Of a stretch of DNA of 64,000 bases, positions 44,923 to 54,683 are shown piece by piece (position 1 is the first letter of the stretch; every line of letters begins with the position of its first letter). The position numbers were made by a program, and so were the translations under genes. The stretch spans positions 2,976,001-3,040,000 of the forward strand of contig NZ_CP093300.1 of the NCBI RefSeq assembly GCF_022812285.1, in the 5' to 3' direction. Source of the DNA: Alkalihalobacillus sp. LMS39 (lineage in GTDB: Bacteria > Bacillota > Bacilli > Bacillales > Bacillaceae_F). The notes under the pieces were generated by a model. The model saw only the letters and a list, made by a program, of their open reading frames with translations. It was not told the origin of the DNA and did not search any database.

Positions 44923-45735
44923 ATATACAAGGATTAATGTCCCTGCAATGAAACAATAATAAGAGAAATATTTTAAGTTTCCTTTTTGCATAATCCCCAT
45001 AAACCAACGAAGCGAATAATAAGAAAAAACTAATGCTAAGAGAAAAGCAATGGCATATGGAATCCATAATACGTTAATTTGTGGGTCATTTATTATATCT
45101 GATATTCCTAAAATACCCGTTCCAACGCTGATTGGAATATAAAGTAAAAACGAAAAGCGTAATGCCGTTTCTTGTTTCATTCCTAGTCCCATCGCCGCTA
45201 CAATTGTCGCTCCTGAACGACTTATACCTGGCAACAGTGCTAATGCTTGTGCAAACCCTACAATGATAGCATCCTTTACTGTTAAATTCCCATCATTTTT
45301 TCTTCCCTTTAAATTTCGAATCAGCCATAATGCAACACCAGTAATAAGCAAGCTAATCCCAACAACAACCGTTCCTTTTAATGTTTCTCCGATAAAATCT
45401 CCAAAGATGAGACCAAGGACACCAGCTGGTATCGTGCCAATAATTAAATAAACAATAAAGTTGAAATCTGATTTTGCTCCTGGCTCTCTTTTTATGATAT
45501 AAACGAGTCCATTATTGATTATCATGAATAAGTCACGACGATAAATGATAAGTACCGCTATCAAAGAAGCAAAATTGACGAGTACTTCAAAACTCATTCC
45601 TTCTATGATAACTCCTGTCATCTCTTGGATCACTACAAGGTGACCACTTGAAGAAATCGGAATCGGCTCTGTAAACCCTTGTATCATACCAAGCAGTGCA
45701 TATTTTAATAATGTGTACAAGTCTTCCACTAACAT
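44917..45735 (-). CDS. uppP: UppP (BacA), undecaprenyl-diphosphate phosphatase
   Basis: A 272-residue protein with about eight membrane segments and the two family motifs: [20 protein letters not shown] near the N-terminus and [16 protein letters not shown] in the middle. It dephosphorylates undecaprenyl pyrophosphate to recycle the lipid carrier for wall synthesis. It begins 13 nt after the terC gene, with GGGGAAGTG upstream, so it is probably co-transcribed with terC from the manganese riboswitch promoter. Confidence 0.92.
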   Translation of the reverse strand: MLVEDLYTLLKYALLGMIQGFTEPIPISSSGHLVVIQEMTGVIIEGMSFEVLVNFASLIAVLIIYRRDLFMIINNGLVYIIKREPGAKSDFNFIVYLIIGTIPAGVLGLIFGDFIGETLKGTVVVGISLLITGVALWLIRNLKGRKNDGNLTVKDAIIVGFAQALALLPGISRSGATIVAAMGLGMKQETALRFSFLLYIPISVGTGILGISDIINDPQINVLWIPYAIAFLLALVFSYYSLRWFMGIMQKGNLKYFSYYCFIAGTLILVYL

Positions 45736-45748
45736 TTGCTCACTTCCC

Positions 45749-46531
45749 CTACTCTGCCTTAACTTGATTCACTTCTTGTCCAGCCACTTCTTCCTTTGAC
45801 AAAAACCAGCTAGCCAAAACAATAATAACGAGGACTGTCCAAAAAATAATCTTCCACTCAGTTTTATGCGAAAACCCTTCAGGTAAGAACGCCAAATTTG
45901 GATGAGCCATCGTATAAACCGCTAATTTCACACCAACCCAGCCAACAATTAAATAGGCCCCTGTTTCTAATCCAGGTTTACGATGTAACAAGGCTACAAA
46001 CTTCCCTGCCGCAAATCGCATAATGATGACCCCAATTAATCCACCTGTTAAAATAACGAGAAATTGCCCGCCATCAAATCCACCAATATTCGGTAAAGAA
46101 GTCGCAGGTAACATAACTGCTAAAGCAACAGCAGCAAGTATGGAATCGACAGCAAAAGCGATATCAGCAAGTTCAACTTTTAATACCGTTATCCAAAAAC
46201 TACTTTTTGCTTTTGCTCCTATTACTCCTTCGTCTTTTGCTTTTAGTACATATTTCTTAAGAAGAAAATGAACAGAAATAAATAGTAAATATAAAGCTCC
46301 GATAGCTTGAATTTGCCAAACATTAATTAGAAATGAAATCAAAAACAACGAAGCAAACCGAAAGACAAAAGCTCCCGCTAACCCATAAAACAAAGCTTTT
46401 TTCCGTTCTTTTTCAGGCAAATGCTTTACCATCATTGCTAACACAACGGCATTGTCTGCTGCTAATAAACCTTCTAATCCAATTAACACGACAAGGACCC
46501 AACCATACTCCAACAATAACTGAACATCCAT
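45749..46531 (-). CDS. ykoY: TerC-family membrane protein (YkoY/MeeY type, manganese export)
   Basis: A 260-residue TerC protein with seven or so membrane segments and the family acidic residues in [24 protein letters not shown] and [18 protein letters not shown]. The preceding yybP-ykoY riboswitch strongly supports a manganese-linked role; B. subtilis YkoY is a TerC protein under the same riboswitch class and is linked to Mn2+ export. The site GAGGAG is 11 nt from the ATG. Confidence 0.9.
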   Translation of the reverse strand: MDVQLLLEYGWVLVVLIGLEGLLAADNAVVLAMMVKHLPEKERKKALFYGLAGAFVFRFASLFLISFLINVWQIQAIGALYLLFISVHFLLKKYVLKAKDEGVIGAKAKSSFWITVLKVELADIAFAVDSILAAVALAVMLPATSLPNIGGFDGGQFLVILTGGLIGVIIMRFAAGKFVALLHRKPGLETGAYLIVGWVGVKLAVYTMAHPNLAFLPEGFSHKTEWKIIFWTVLVIIVLASWFLSKEEVAGQEVNQVKAE

Positions 46532-46677
46532 TTTTCATTCGTCTCCTCTTTTAATCATACTGTACTTGGAAAAATTGTTGCCACAGGTGCCACGAACCGA
46601 TAAAACAACAACGTATGCAAAAAACAGCATGTCATAAATAAAACCCTTCACTACTTTTCCTAGTAAAGACTTTTATC

Positions 46678-46818
46678 CAAAAGAAAAAGACCTCTACCAG
46701 AGTTTGGCAAAGGTCTTGCTAACAACGAAATCGTTGCCACCAAAGCCGGGGTTTACGTTTAAACCCGGGATGACGACTTTGAATGAACAGCTACTCCCCT
46801 TTGAGTAGTTATGAAGTT
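46678..46818 (-). promoter_or_regulatory. yybP-ykoY manganese riboswitch upstream of terC
   Basis: On the minus strand: AAAGGGGAGTAGC, then CCCGGGTTTAAACG with its partner AACCCCGGC, then GCAAGACCTTTGCC. These are the conserved elements of the yybP-ykoY class. A terminator hairpin (AAGACCT...AGGTCTT then TTTCTTTT) overlaps the end, so Mn2+ binding likely prevents termination and turns terC on. Confidence 0.92.
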
Positions 46819-46824
46819 AAACGT

Positions 46825-46853
46825 ATCTTAATCCATAGGAACTTAACCGTCAA
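46825..46853 (-). promoter_or_regulatory. promoter of the riboswitch-terC transcript
   Basis: Minus strand TTGACG, 17 nt, TAAGAT, placing the start a few bases before the riboswitch. Confidence 0.75.
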
Positions 46854-47014
46854 TATTTATGTTGTGTAAAAATAACTAAAATAAATTTGAAAATGTGATA
46901 GTTTTCAGTAAATTGGACAAACTTATATAGAACAAGGAAGAAATCGTTTTCATTCATTGATTTTTTTATTGACATTCATTCTAATAAAGTGATAATATTA
47001 AAATTTTACGAATT

Positions 47015-47043
47015 TTGATTAACTTCACTTAATATGATATAAT
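47015..47043 (+). promoter_or_regulatory. carD promoter
   Basis: TTGATT, 17 nt, TATAAT, about 30 nt before the carD ATG. A second, weaker TTGACA-led promoter (46969) lies further upstream. Confidence 0.78.
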
Positions 47044-47073
47044 GTAAACATTAGCTTTTTAAGGGGGCATATT

Positions 47074-47550
47074 ATGTATCAAGTTGGCGATAAGATTGTG
47101 TATCCGATGTATGGAGCTGGAGTTATTAAGGACATTGAGGAAAAGGAAATTTTAGGTGAAACGAAATCATACTATATTTTCCATATGGACCATAGTAATA
47201 TGCAAGTGATGATACCGACTGGAACAACATCAAACCTTGGCATACGTCAAGTTGTAGACTCGGAAACGTTAGAGCAAGTATTAGATATTATTTTTGACGG
47301 TGAACCAGATATGAGCGTAAATCGTCACCAACGATATCATCTTAACGTAAAGAAAATGAAAAGTGGCGATATCTTTGAAAGTGCCCAAGTTATCCGTGAC
47401 TTAATTCATTTAAAGAGTCAACAAAAAATTAGTACACAAGACAAATCGATGCTTGATAACGCCCTGCAGATTTTAACAAGTGAACTTATTCTCGTTAAAG
47501 GTATTTCCGAAGAAGAAGCAAGTGAGATACTAAACAAAAAAATAAGTTAA
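47074..47550 (+). CDS. CarD-family transcription regulator
   Basis: A 158-residue protein with an N-terminal RNA-polymerase-interaction domain (YQVGDKIVYPMYGAGVIKDIEEKEILGE...YYIFHM) and a helical C-terminal DNA-binding part. AAGGGGG precedes the ATG. CarD/YdeB proteins bind the RNA polymerase beta subunit and tune promoter opening. It is single-gene, with an R2 copy directly behind it. Confidence 0.88.
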   Translation: MYQVGDKIVYPMYGAGVIKDIEEKEILGETKSYYIFHMDHSNMQVMIPTGTTSNLGIRQVVDSETLEQVLDIIFDGEPDMSVNRHQRYHLNVKKMKSGDIFESAQVIRDLIHLKSQQKISTQDKSMLDNALQILTSELILVKGISEEEASEILNKKIS

Positions 47551-47552
47551 TA

Positions 47553-47710
47553 AAGAAAAACGCGGATCGTCTTTTCTTTCAAGCGAAGTGCGGAGCCCTG
47601 CCCGCTTTTAACAGTGAACCCCAAGTGCTTTTCTTGGGGTGAAACGCGCAGGTGCGCAGCCTTCGCTCTTCTAGAATAAGCTTTCCAAGCTTTATACTTT
47701 CTTATCTTTT
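47553..47710 (+). repeat. R2 repeat, long copy 4
   Basis: Begins AAGAAAAACGCGGATCGTC, 2 nt after the carD stop, with the ACCCCAAG...CTTGGGGT inner hairpin and the AAGCTTTCCAAGCTT tail. Confidence 0.86.
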
Positions 47711-47712
47711 GC

Positions 47713-47751
47713 AAAAAAAGAACTCTCTAAAAATGGAGAGTTCTTTTTTTT
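47713..47751. terminator. terminator after carD and R2
   Basis: AAAGAACTCTC and GGAGAGTTCTTT with TTTTTTT after. Confidence 0.86.
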
Positions 47752-47840
47752 GCAATTTACCCATATATTTTGAAATTTTTTCTATACAATGTAAAAAGTT
47801 GTATTATAATGGTCCCATAAGGATTAAGGGGGAAAAAACG

Positions 47841-49310
47841 ATGTCAAAGGAAGATTACATGATTCACAGTCGGAATAAACTATTAACGCTCTTATTATGG
47901 ATCGGGTATGGTTTGGGGATTATCGGAAACGCCATTGCGAATCCATCAAAGATGATTCCGTACGTTATTGTCGGATTACTAGTAGCCATTATTATTACAT
48001 TCTTATCATGGAAAAATATTGCTCCGTATGCGATTCAATATATCGCTGTCATTGCTTTAGCCATTTTAACTTTTGCAATGATTTCAACTTCACCTCGACT
48101 TACAAATTTCTTTATGATTTATGTCTGTCTTTCATTTATTACGATTTATTTCAATTATCGTGTCATCCTTTTTTCTGGAGTTGTCGGATTAGGATTAATC
48201 AATTATTTTTTTCTCACTTTTCAAGAAACAATGTTTTTTGGAGCGGGGAATGATTACCTTCTTGGCTTAAATCTTTTTTACCTCGTCGTCACTATTATAT
48301 TATTAATGCAAACTCGAATCGGGACAACCCTTCAACAACAGGCTGAACGGGATAAAGAAAAAATTGAACAACAGCAAAAACAAACCGAACACCTATTACA
48401 AAACGTATCTCAAACCGTAGCTACCTTATCAACATTCAGTGACAATCTTAAAGCTAATGTCCAGTCTGCTGGAAGCATCTCACAAGAAATAACAGCAGCC
48501 TTTGGCGAAGTCGCAAAAGGTGTGGATTCGCAGTCGGCAAGTGTGATGGGAATGAATGATTCCATTCAATCGACATGTCAAAATGTGTTTCAAGTAGCAG
48601 ACTCTTCTGTTTCTATGAAAACACGCACAGAAGAAACAAAACAAATTACAGCAGATGGACACACGCAAATGGAGAAGCTGTCAAAAGAAATTAATAATGT
48701 TTATGCGATTATCGATAATACGGTCGTTTTAATGGAAGGTTTAACGAAACAAAATAAAAACATTAACGGGTTCTTGTCTAAAATCACTGAAATTTCAGAA
48801 CAAACAAATTTACTTGCCTTAAATGCAGCCATTGAAGCTGCTCGTGCTGGAGAACATGGTCGAGGGTTTGCCATTGTAGCTGATGAAGTTAGAAAGCTAG
48901 CGGAAGACTCTAAACAGGCGACAACAGATATCCGCGAAATTTTACAAGCTATTGAAACTCAAACATTGACTGTGACAAATGAAGTAAGAGAAGGTCAATT
49001 CGCCATTCAAAAAAGTGAAGAAGTCACAAAGGATACACTTGAACGATTCAACCAAATTAGCACAAATACAGAAGCAGTTGCCACTCAAGCGACCTTGGTT
49101 GAAAGTTTAGTAGAAAAGCTTCAAAAAGATATTGAAGCGTTAATCACCGAAATTTCTTCTGTCACTGCTGTTACACAACAGTCAAGTGCGTCAATTGAAG
49201 AAATCTTAGCGAGTGTAGAAGAACAGCATCAACGAATTGAAGATGTTGTTTCTACTTTTAAACAATTAGAGGAAGTCACATCAAAATTAACAGTATTAAT
49301 GGAATCCTAA
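47841..49310 (+). CDS. methyl-accepting chemotaxis protein with multi-pass membrane sensor
   Basis: About 489 residues from ATG 47841 (AAGGGGG upstream). Around six membrane segments (residues 10-170) replace the usual periplasmic sensor, and there is no clear HAMP. A coiled-coil signalling domain follows, with tip [27 protein letters not shown]. It probably senses a membrane-associated or energy-related signal and controls CheA. Its layout is shared by the chemoreceptor at 51714. Confidence 0.88.
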   Translation: MSKEDYMIHSRNKLLTLLLWIGYGLGIIGNAIANPSKMIPYVIVGLLVAIIITFLSWKNIAPYAIQYIAVIALAILTFAMISTSPRLTNFFMIYVCLSFITIYFNYRVILFSGVVGLGLINYFFLTFQETMFFGAGNDYLLGLNLFYLVVTIILLMQTRIGTTLQQQAERDKEKIEQQQKQTEHLLQNVSQTVATLSTFSDNLKANVQSAGSISQEITAAFGEVAKGVDSQSASVMGMNDSIQSTCQNVFQVADSSVSMKTRTEETKQITADGHTQMEKLSKEINNVYAIIDNTVVLMEGLTKQNKNINGFLSKITEISEQTNLLALNAAIEAARAGEHGRGFAIVADEVRKLAEDSKQATTDIREILQAIETQTLTVTNEVREGQFAIQKSEEVTKDTLERFNQISTNTEAVATQATLVESLVEKLQKDIEALITEISSVTAVTQQSSASIEEILASVEEQHQRIEDVVSTFKQLEEVTSKLTVLMES

Positions 49311-49315
49311 AAGTG

Positions 49316-49347
49316 AGACCCCAACGTTTCTTAAACAGTTGGGGTTT
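49316..49347. terminator. terminator after first chemoreceptor
   Basis: ACCCCAAC and GTTGGGGT around a 12-nt loop, TTTT after. Confidence 0.82.
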
Positions 49348-49350
49348 TAT

Positions 49351-50100
49351 TTATTCCCATGCTTCTTTTACGATTTGTTGAAAAAACGCTGTAAGCTTTC
49401 TCTCTTCCTTCCTTATACTTTTTTTCTTCACATCTTTGTTACCAAAATCATTTAACTGTTGTAAGACAAAAGCATGAATGTCATTAAAGTCAAGCTGTTC
49501 TATGATTTCGCCACGTTTTGCTTGCGCCATTTTTACGAATTGCTCTTTTAGCGAGTCTTCTATATTTACAGCTTGCACTACTGTTTCAAAATGAACAGGG
49601 GGAATTGTCCCATAGTGAATAATCCACCTGCATGCTAATAACGGTTTAACTACTGTTAAATAGGACTTTACATCATTGATATCCACTTTTTTTTCATTTG
49701 CTTCTGCCATTTTCCTGTAGTGATAAAAGTATGTAGCAGGACAGAAGTATAAGAGGCTTTTTTCTTTTAACTTCTGAAAGATAGCCATATTTGTCACTGG
49801 AAGTTGCGGGGATTGAAACCACTCTAATAAGGATGGGTTTGATTTTATAAGAAGCCGGAGCGCTTTTTTCATATCCCAGCCGTGTAGCTCAATCTTGTTT
49901 TCTGATACCGTGATTGTATCTTGATGTTCAAAAAGAGTGACATAAGAATCATAACGGTTCGCATAAATAAAACGGATATCATAGTCACTAGAAGGGGAGT
50001 GTAACCCTGCTGCCCGGCTTCCTGCCTCACAAGCAAAGACGATTTTTACATCATGTTTTGTTTCGATTTCCTTTAACATTTGATTGATATACGTATGCAC
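49351..50100 (-). CDS. RlaP/YcgL-type nucleotidyltransferase
   Basis: 249 residues from GTG 50100 (AAGGAG upstream). The polymerase-beta fold core is EAGSRAAGLHSPSSDYDIRFIY (GS...DxD), followed by ELHGWDMKKALRLLIKSNPSLLEWFQSP. This pattern matches the RlaP/YcgL group of predicted nucleotidyltransferases linked by others to RNA repair. No ligase or Hen1 gene is adjacent. It lies 19 nt after the DHH gene and is likely co-transcribed. Confidence 0.82.
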   Translation of the reverse strand: MHTYINQMLKEIETKHDVKIVFACEAGSRAAGLHSPSSDYDIRFIYANRYDSYVTLFEHQDTITVSENKIELHGWDMKKALRLLIKSNPSLLEWFQSPQLPVTNMAIFQKLKEKSLLYFCPATYFYHYRKMAEANEKKVDINDVKSYLTVVKPLLACRWIIHYGTIPPVHFETVVQAVNIEDSLKEQFVKMAQAKRGEIIEQLDFNDIHAFVLQQLNDFGNKDVKKKSIRKEERKLTAFFQQIVKEAWE

Positions 50101-50119
50101 TGATTACTCCTTATTTTAT

Positions 50120-51367
50120 TTACGACAAATAATGTTCGCTCTCTGTTTCTTCGCCCTTGATATAATCTATCATCTCGAGTGAAACGAGTCTTGAATGAAT
50201 GACATTATCCATAAGAAACCGGATAAATAATTCATCACGTGCGAGAGAAGCGCCTTCTGTTCGCTTAATCATTCGTTCTGCTTCCTCAAAGCTTGGATAT
50301 TCTTGATCCAGTTTTTCTCCATTTTTTTCAATCGCCCAAATTTCTTCTTCGGTTGGATAAAGGTAAAACTGCTCTTGCTCATAATTTACATATAAACATC
50401 CATGAGTTGAGCCTTTTTCATTATAACGATTTCTTGTGGCATCAATTCGCAATGGTTCTAACGGAAATACCTTTGCTACATATTGTTCATATGCTTCTGT
50501 TGTTAACGAACATCCTGACGCTTTTGCATGTCCCCCTCCTCCATAACGATTCGCAATTTTGGATACATCAATATCGTCATGAATCGTTCGTAAACTAATG
50601 CGTTTCCCCCCGACATTTATAATAGCAATATAGTCAAGATGAGGACTGTCTTTCCCCAGTTCATTTCCTAATTCTGAATGATAGGATTCCGCGTGAACAA
50701 TCCCCGTACAAAAGCCATGAATAAACGTTTGGGTCAACTCTCTACGTTTTTTCCTCACGTAACGACCAATCTTCTCTTCTTCCATTGCTAATATTTTTTG
50801 TTCAAACTCATTGAATTGAAATTGTGTTTCAGTCTGTAAACGTGCCACCATTCTTTCTTCAAATTCATCAATCGACAATAAGAAAAATAGGTCATTTAAT
50901 TGTTTCGCTGTCAGTTCATTTTTTCCTTCCCATTCCCATGTATCATACAGTCTTACAAGTTCAACAAACTGTTCGACAATAGGAGTTGGGTTCAACAGCT
51001 TATTTTCAATGAAATAATCATAAAGTAAGCTCGTGGCAGAAGTTAATCTCCCATCATCATAAGAGACTTTCACATGTCCCCAACTATATTCATTTAAATG
51101 AAGCGCTGTTTTATGATGGTCTAGCAATATGACATCACCACCTGCTTTGACAAACGCTTCTATTTTCTTTTCATTTTCAGCATGAACAGATAAATCAGTA
51201 ATTAACAGTACATCTTCCTTATGTTTTTTTTCCAAATACCGTTCAACTTGTAAATCTAACCCTGACACGGAATTATAGCGGACCTCGGCTTGTTCTCCGA
51301 AAGCTAATTTAGCTAAAATTCCACATCCGACACCATCTAAATCATTATGGGAAAACAAAAAATACAT
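50120..51367 (-). CDS. DHH/DHHA1-family phosphoesterase
   Basis: About 415 residues from ATG 51367 (GAGGAGGAG upstream). It shows the manganese-binding motifs SHNDLDGVGCG, LITDLS and LLDHHKTA, and the DHHA1-like GGGGHAKASGCSL. It resembles oligoribonuclease/nanoRNase- or YorK-type proteins that hydrolyse short nucleic acids or nucleotides. The exact substrate is unknown. Its coupling to a predicted nucleotidyltransferase suggests RNA or nucleotide processing. Confidence 0.83.
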   Translation of the reverse strand: MYFLFSHNDLDGVGCGILAKLAFGEQAEVRYNSVSGLDLQVERYLEKKHKEDVLLITDLSVHAENEKKIEAFVKAGGDVILLDHHKTALHLNEYSWGHVKVSYDDGRLTSATSLLYDYFIENKLLNPTPIVEQFVELVRLYDTWEWEGKNELTAKQLNDLFFLLSIDEFEERMVARLQTETQFQFNEFEQKILAMEEEKIGRYVRKKRRELTQTFIHGFCTGIVHAESYHSELGNELGKDSPHLDYIAIINVGGKRISLRTIHDDIDVSKIANRYGGGGHAKASGCSLTTEAYEQYVAKVFPLEPLRIDATRNRYNEKGSTHGCLYVNYEQEQFYLYPTEEEIWAIEKNGEKLDQEYPSFEEAERMIKRTEGASLARDELFIRFLMDNVIHSRLVSLEMIDYIKGEETESEHYLS

Positions 51368-51430
51368 AACGCTCCTCCTCTTTTCTTTCATCAACAATAG
51401 TATGTGTAAACACAGTTAGAATTATGGAAT

Positions 51431-51590
51431 AAGAAAAACGCGTAGCGTCTTTTCTTTCAAGCGAAGTGCGGAGCCCTGCCCGCTTTTGAAAGTGAACCCC
51501 AAGTGCTCTTCTTGGGGTGAAACGCGCAGGTGCGCAGCCTTCGCTCTTCTTGAATAAGCTTTCAAAGCTTCACATGCTTTCTTATAAGTT
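51431..51590 (+). repeat. R2 repeat, long copy 5
   Basis: AAGAAAAACGCGTAGCGTC start, perfect ACCCCAAG/CTTGGGGT hairpin and AAGCTTTCAAAGCTT tail. Unlike the others it lies between two divergent genes rather than after a stop codon. Confidence 0.86.
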
Positions 51591-51713
51591 TAGAAAAGGA
51601 AAACACTGTTCACATTTTCTTCTTATTTAACATGTGAAAATTTATCTATACTTACAAATGAGACTATGGTACTATTACTTTAATAATAAAACTTTTAGTT
51701 AAGAGGTGTGACT

Positions 51714-53180
51714 ATGACCGCGATAGAACAATTACATGTATCTGATTATAAAAAGAAAAATTTATTATTGCTCGTCACTTACTCCATTACATTAGTTACT
51801 GTCCTAATACTTTCTATTATTACAAATGCTGTTGAAATGATGATTATTTATGGGGCTCAATTAGTTATTCTTACAACGGCTTATTTCATTCAGCTGTATT
51901 TAAATAAACCTTTTCCTTTTCCATACCTTGCTATTATCGTTATGAACATTGCTGCGATTTCTGTTATTTTTGTTATCGGAAGTCAAGAAACAATTCTTTT
52001 AATCTTTCCCTTTACGGCTTTATTAGCGGCTGTTCATTTAAACCGAACTGTGTTTTTAATTGGCTTTTCGTTTGGGATTGTAGGACTGATTTTAAACAAA
52101 GTGATGGCGGTTGGACCAAAAAAAGAAGCTATCGATTATCTCTTTAGTTATTCGATGTTACTGTATGTGTTATTAGGCGTCATTTTGCTCGTTGTTATTT
52201 CTTTAAACCAAAACCAATTCAAAGCATTAAAACGATTTACACAAGAAGCAGAGGAAGAAGCGGAACGGAAAGAAAAAGAACGGGTACTCCTCCATCAAAA
52301 CGTTTCGACAATTATTGAAAATGTAACAGACGCAAATAAACGCATTCAATCAAACTTAACGGCTCAAAATGAATTAAAAACAGCAATTCATGAAGTATCA
52401 GCTGGAAGTCTCATACAGGCCGAACAAATTAGCGATATATCAGAGCGGGCATTTGAAACAAAACAATCGATGGAACAATTGCATCACCTATCGATTGACT
52501 TATTATCAGAATCCGAGCACGCAACAGGCGTTATTCAAGAAAATCAAAAGGAAATGGAATCACACCATAAAGAAATGGCTGAATTAAAAGAAGGAATTCT
52601 CGCTTTAAATACAACATTTAAAGTGCTTAGTCAAAAAATAAGTGAAACAAACTCATTTGCAGGAACGATTAAAGAAATTACAGAACAAACAAATTTACTT
52701 GCGTTAAATGCATCAATTGAAGCTGCTCGAGCAGGAGAAGCCGGAAAAGGATTTTCAGTTGTCGCTAGTGAAATTCGTAAACTAGCAGAAATTACAGGAA
52801 AAACAACAGAAAAAATTACAACAAATTTAAACGAGTTAAATCAAAGTAATAATGAAGCCGTTGAAAGAATGGCCGATAGCAGCTCCCGAATTGAAAGAGG
52901 AACAGAAACAACTGATAAAGTTTCCCAATCTTTTATTCTCATGGCTAATACATTAACAAATTTAAATCAAAACATCGAGCAATTAACGAAAGTTTCTGTT
53001 GGGGTTAAAGATGGTTCGACGAAAATTGAAGGGGCTACTTCTGAATTAGCCGCTATTATTGAAGAAGCTAGTGCAAGTCTCGAAGAAATGAATGCTACTG
53101 TTGAAGATTTAACAAATGACAATTTAAAGGTCGCACAATATATGGATTCAACAACAGAAAAGGCTCAAAATTTAATGTAA
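51714..53180 (+). CDS. methyl-accepting chemotaxis protein, second multi-pass type
   Basis: About 488 residues from ATG 51714 (AAGAGGTG upstream). About six membrane segments in residues 20-170, an acidic/basic linker ([12 protein letters not shown]), then a signalling coiled coil with [27 protein letters not shown]. It is related in layout to the receptor at 47841 but differs in sequence throughout the membrane part. It probably feeds the same CheA pathway. Confidence 0.86.
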   Translation: MTAIEQLHVSDYKKKNLLLLVTYSITLVTVLILSIITNAVEMMIIYGAQLVILTTAYFIQLYLNKPFPFPYLAIIVMNIAAISVIFVIGSQETILLIFPFTALLAAVHLNRTVFLIGFSFGIVGLILNKVMAVGPKKEAIDYLFSYSMLLYVLLGVILLVVISLNQNQFKALKRFTQEAEEEAERKEKERVLLHQNVSTIIENVTDANKRIQSNLTAQNELKTAIHEVSAGSLIQAEQISDISERAFETKQSMEQLHHLSIDLLSESEHATGVIQENQKEMESHHKEMAELKEGILALNTTFKVLSQKISETNSFAGTIKEITEQTNLLALNASIEAARAGEAGKGFSVVASEIRKLAEITGKTTEKITTNLNELNQSNNEAVERMADSSSRIERGTETTDKVSQSFILMANTLTNLNQNIEQLTKVSVGVKDGSTKIEGATSELAAIIEEASASLEEMNATVEDLTNDNLKVAQYMDSTTEKAQNLM

Positions 53181-53189
53181 TCAAGTTTC

Positions 53190-53374
53190 TATCGGACATC
53201 GATTCCGCTATTCCACGAAAAAAAAGCCATTTTCATTTTGTTAGGGACATAGGTTCCGTTACTTAACAAAAAACAGTGGTAAAACTGCTCTATTCCTTAT
53301 AGATAGCGGAACATACGTCCTTAAGCAAGCACGGAATCTCATTTTTCTTACAACTAGCGGAACCAATGTCCGCA
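53190..53374. repeat. R3 cluster 1 (four copies of a 20-bp palindromic motif)
   Basis: Motif copies at about 53190, 53240 (TCGGACAT...TTCCGCTA orientation) and 53302, 53353 (AGCGGAAC...TGTCCG orientation). The two-forward, two-reverse arrangement makes one large inverted repeat between convergent genes. Confidence 0.75.
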
Positions 53375-53377
53375 CCC

Positions 53378-53415
53378 AAAAAAAGAAAACCACACCACGT
53401 GGTTTTCTTTTTTTG
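53378..53415. terminator. bidirectional terminator
   Basis: AAAGAAAACCAC and GTGGTTTTCTTT around ACCAC, with A and T runs. Confidence 0.85.
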
Positions 53416-53748
53416 TTATGGCTGTTTTCTAGCTTTATGATGCTCCCATTTTGGAATGAAATCAGATTCCTGTACTTTTTTATGATGTTCCTCCATTTTC
53501 CCTACAATCTCTTCCGCTTTTTCAGTCGAAATAACCCCAAACTCCGCATACTTTTGGATGATTTCTTTTTTTACCGAAAATAACTTTTCATATAACATTG
53601 CCATTTCTTGTTTTTGTTCCTCGTTTAGTTGAATCGTTTGTTCCATTTCTTCCTGCTGCCCATTCTCTTTTGCCTCAACACTTTCCATCCCAAAGCCTGC
53701 TGTACTCATCATCATGAGAGCTATACTCGTTACTAGAAATTTTTTCAT
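53416..53748 (-). CDS. secreted YckD-like (DUF2680) protein
   Basis: About 110 residues from ATG 53748 (GGAGTGTG upstream). A signal peptide (MKKFLVTSIALMMMSTAGFG) precedes a helical domain: LNEEQKQEMAMLYEKLFSVKKEIIQKYAEFGVIS, typical of DUF2680/YckD. Function unknown; the family is exported. The end is basic (WEHHKARKQP). Confidence 0.78.
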   Translation of the reverse strand: MKKFLVTSIALMMMSTAGFGMESVEAKENGQQEEMEQTIQLNEEQKQEMAMLYEKLFSVKKEIIQKYAEFGVISTEKAEEIVGKMEEHHKKVQESDFIPKWEHHKARKQP

Positions 53749-53847
53749 ATTTACACACTCCAATCGTCACACTGTTTTATTAGTGTGTTTGGGTACAACC
53801 AAATTTATGCAAGCAAGGTGCAATTTCTTTTTTCATGCAGCTTCGAT

Positions 53848-54336
53848 TTACTCAGTTCCTTGAGCTTTCTTTTGTTGATAAAACAACAATATTCGTCGAA
53901 TCACCGTTCCTATAAATAATCCGATCGGTAAAAAAAGAATGGGTAAAAATACAGGGCCAAATAAAATCCCAAAAATCAAAATTCTTTCTGAATACATTAA
54001 TCCTATCGTTACGAAATAGGCACCAAAAACAAATGGTAAGTAAAAGTGAGGTGGTGATTCCCCTTCTGCATCGCTGTAAGCATCCCATAATGAAAACATG
54101 TATAAACATGGATAAAACATTAACCACTGATAGTCAATAACGTCAATAGCGTCTTGGATATTCCAGTTAAATGAATAAAGAATGGCTAAATTAAATCGAC
54201 TTAACACATTGATAACGACTTCAGAAATAGAAAACAAAATTCCTTTTATGATTTTTCCATTTAAAAACTGACCAAATCCTGGTAATGCAATGGTCCATAA
54301 CAACGCTTCATGTTTTGTAGGTTTCTTTTTTCTCAT
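53848..54336 (-). CDS. small multi-pass membrane protein
   Basis: 162 residues, starting MRKKKPTKHEALLWTIALPGFGQFLNG. The first part resembles TM2-like proteins (GxGQFxNGK...KG), followed by three further hydrophobic segments and a basic C-terminus. No function is predicted. Confidence 0.62.
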   Translation of the reverse strand: MRKKKPTKHEALLWTIALPGFGQFLNGKIIKGILFSISEVVINVLSRFNLAILYSFNWNIQDAIDVIDYQWLMFYPCLYMFSLWDAYSDAEGESPPHFYLPFVFGAYFVTIGLMYSERILIFGILFGPVFLPILFLPIGLFIGTVIRRILLFYQQKKAQGTE

Positions 54337-54683
54337 ATTGACCTACCAGTTCAAAAAAAGTATTTTGTTTTTTTGCAATAGAAATTTCGGATTATATGTA
54401 TTTTTCCTCCACGTTTTCTTACCTTTTGTTTCACCTCCTATTCTTAATACATGAAAACGCCTCACCTCTAAGATGTGTTCCATCCTATTCTCTCCCTTTA
54501 CTTAGTTGATAATGTTAGGATTTGTAAATTTTCCTTTTTTCATACTGTTGACTTCTTCCAGTTTTTAATTACTTTTTTTAACAATCTTACACAATCCTTT
54601 ACGCCTTCTTCATTGACTGTTTTTCTTGCTAGCAGTACGATCAAAGTGACTAAGTAGTCATTTTGTTAAAAAGGAGTATTCTT
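54337..54683. other. T-rich intergenic region before the alarmone synthetase gene
   Basis: No gene supported. The plus strand is T-rich. A promoter-like pair is present near 54613. A GGAGGTG on the minus strand (near 54434) is followed only by a short basic frame without similarity. Confidence 0.5.
54613..54641 (+). promoter_or_regulatory. candidate promoter of the alarmone synthetase gene
   Basis: TTGACT, 17 nt, TACGAT, about 43 nt before the ATG. The -10 is imperfect; an ECF-type promoter was looked for but not seen. Confidence 0.5.

Noticed and set aside
54395-54480. Minus-strand short basic ORF after GGAGGTG
   Set aside because: The GTG overlaps the putative ribosome-binding site and the frame has no similarity or supporting spacing.
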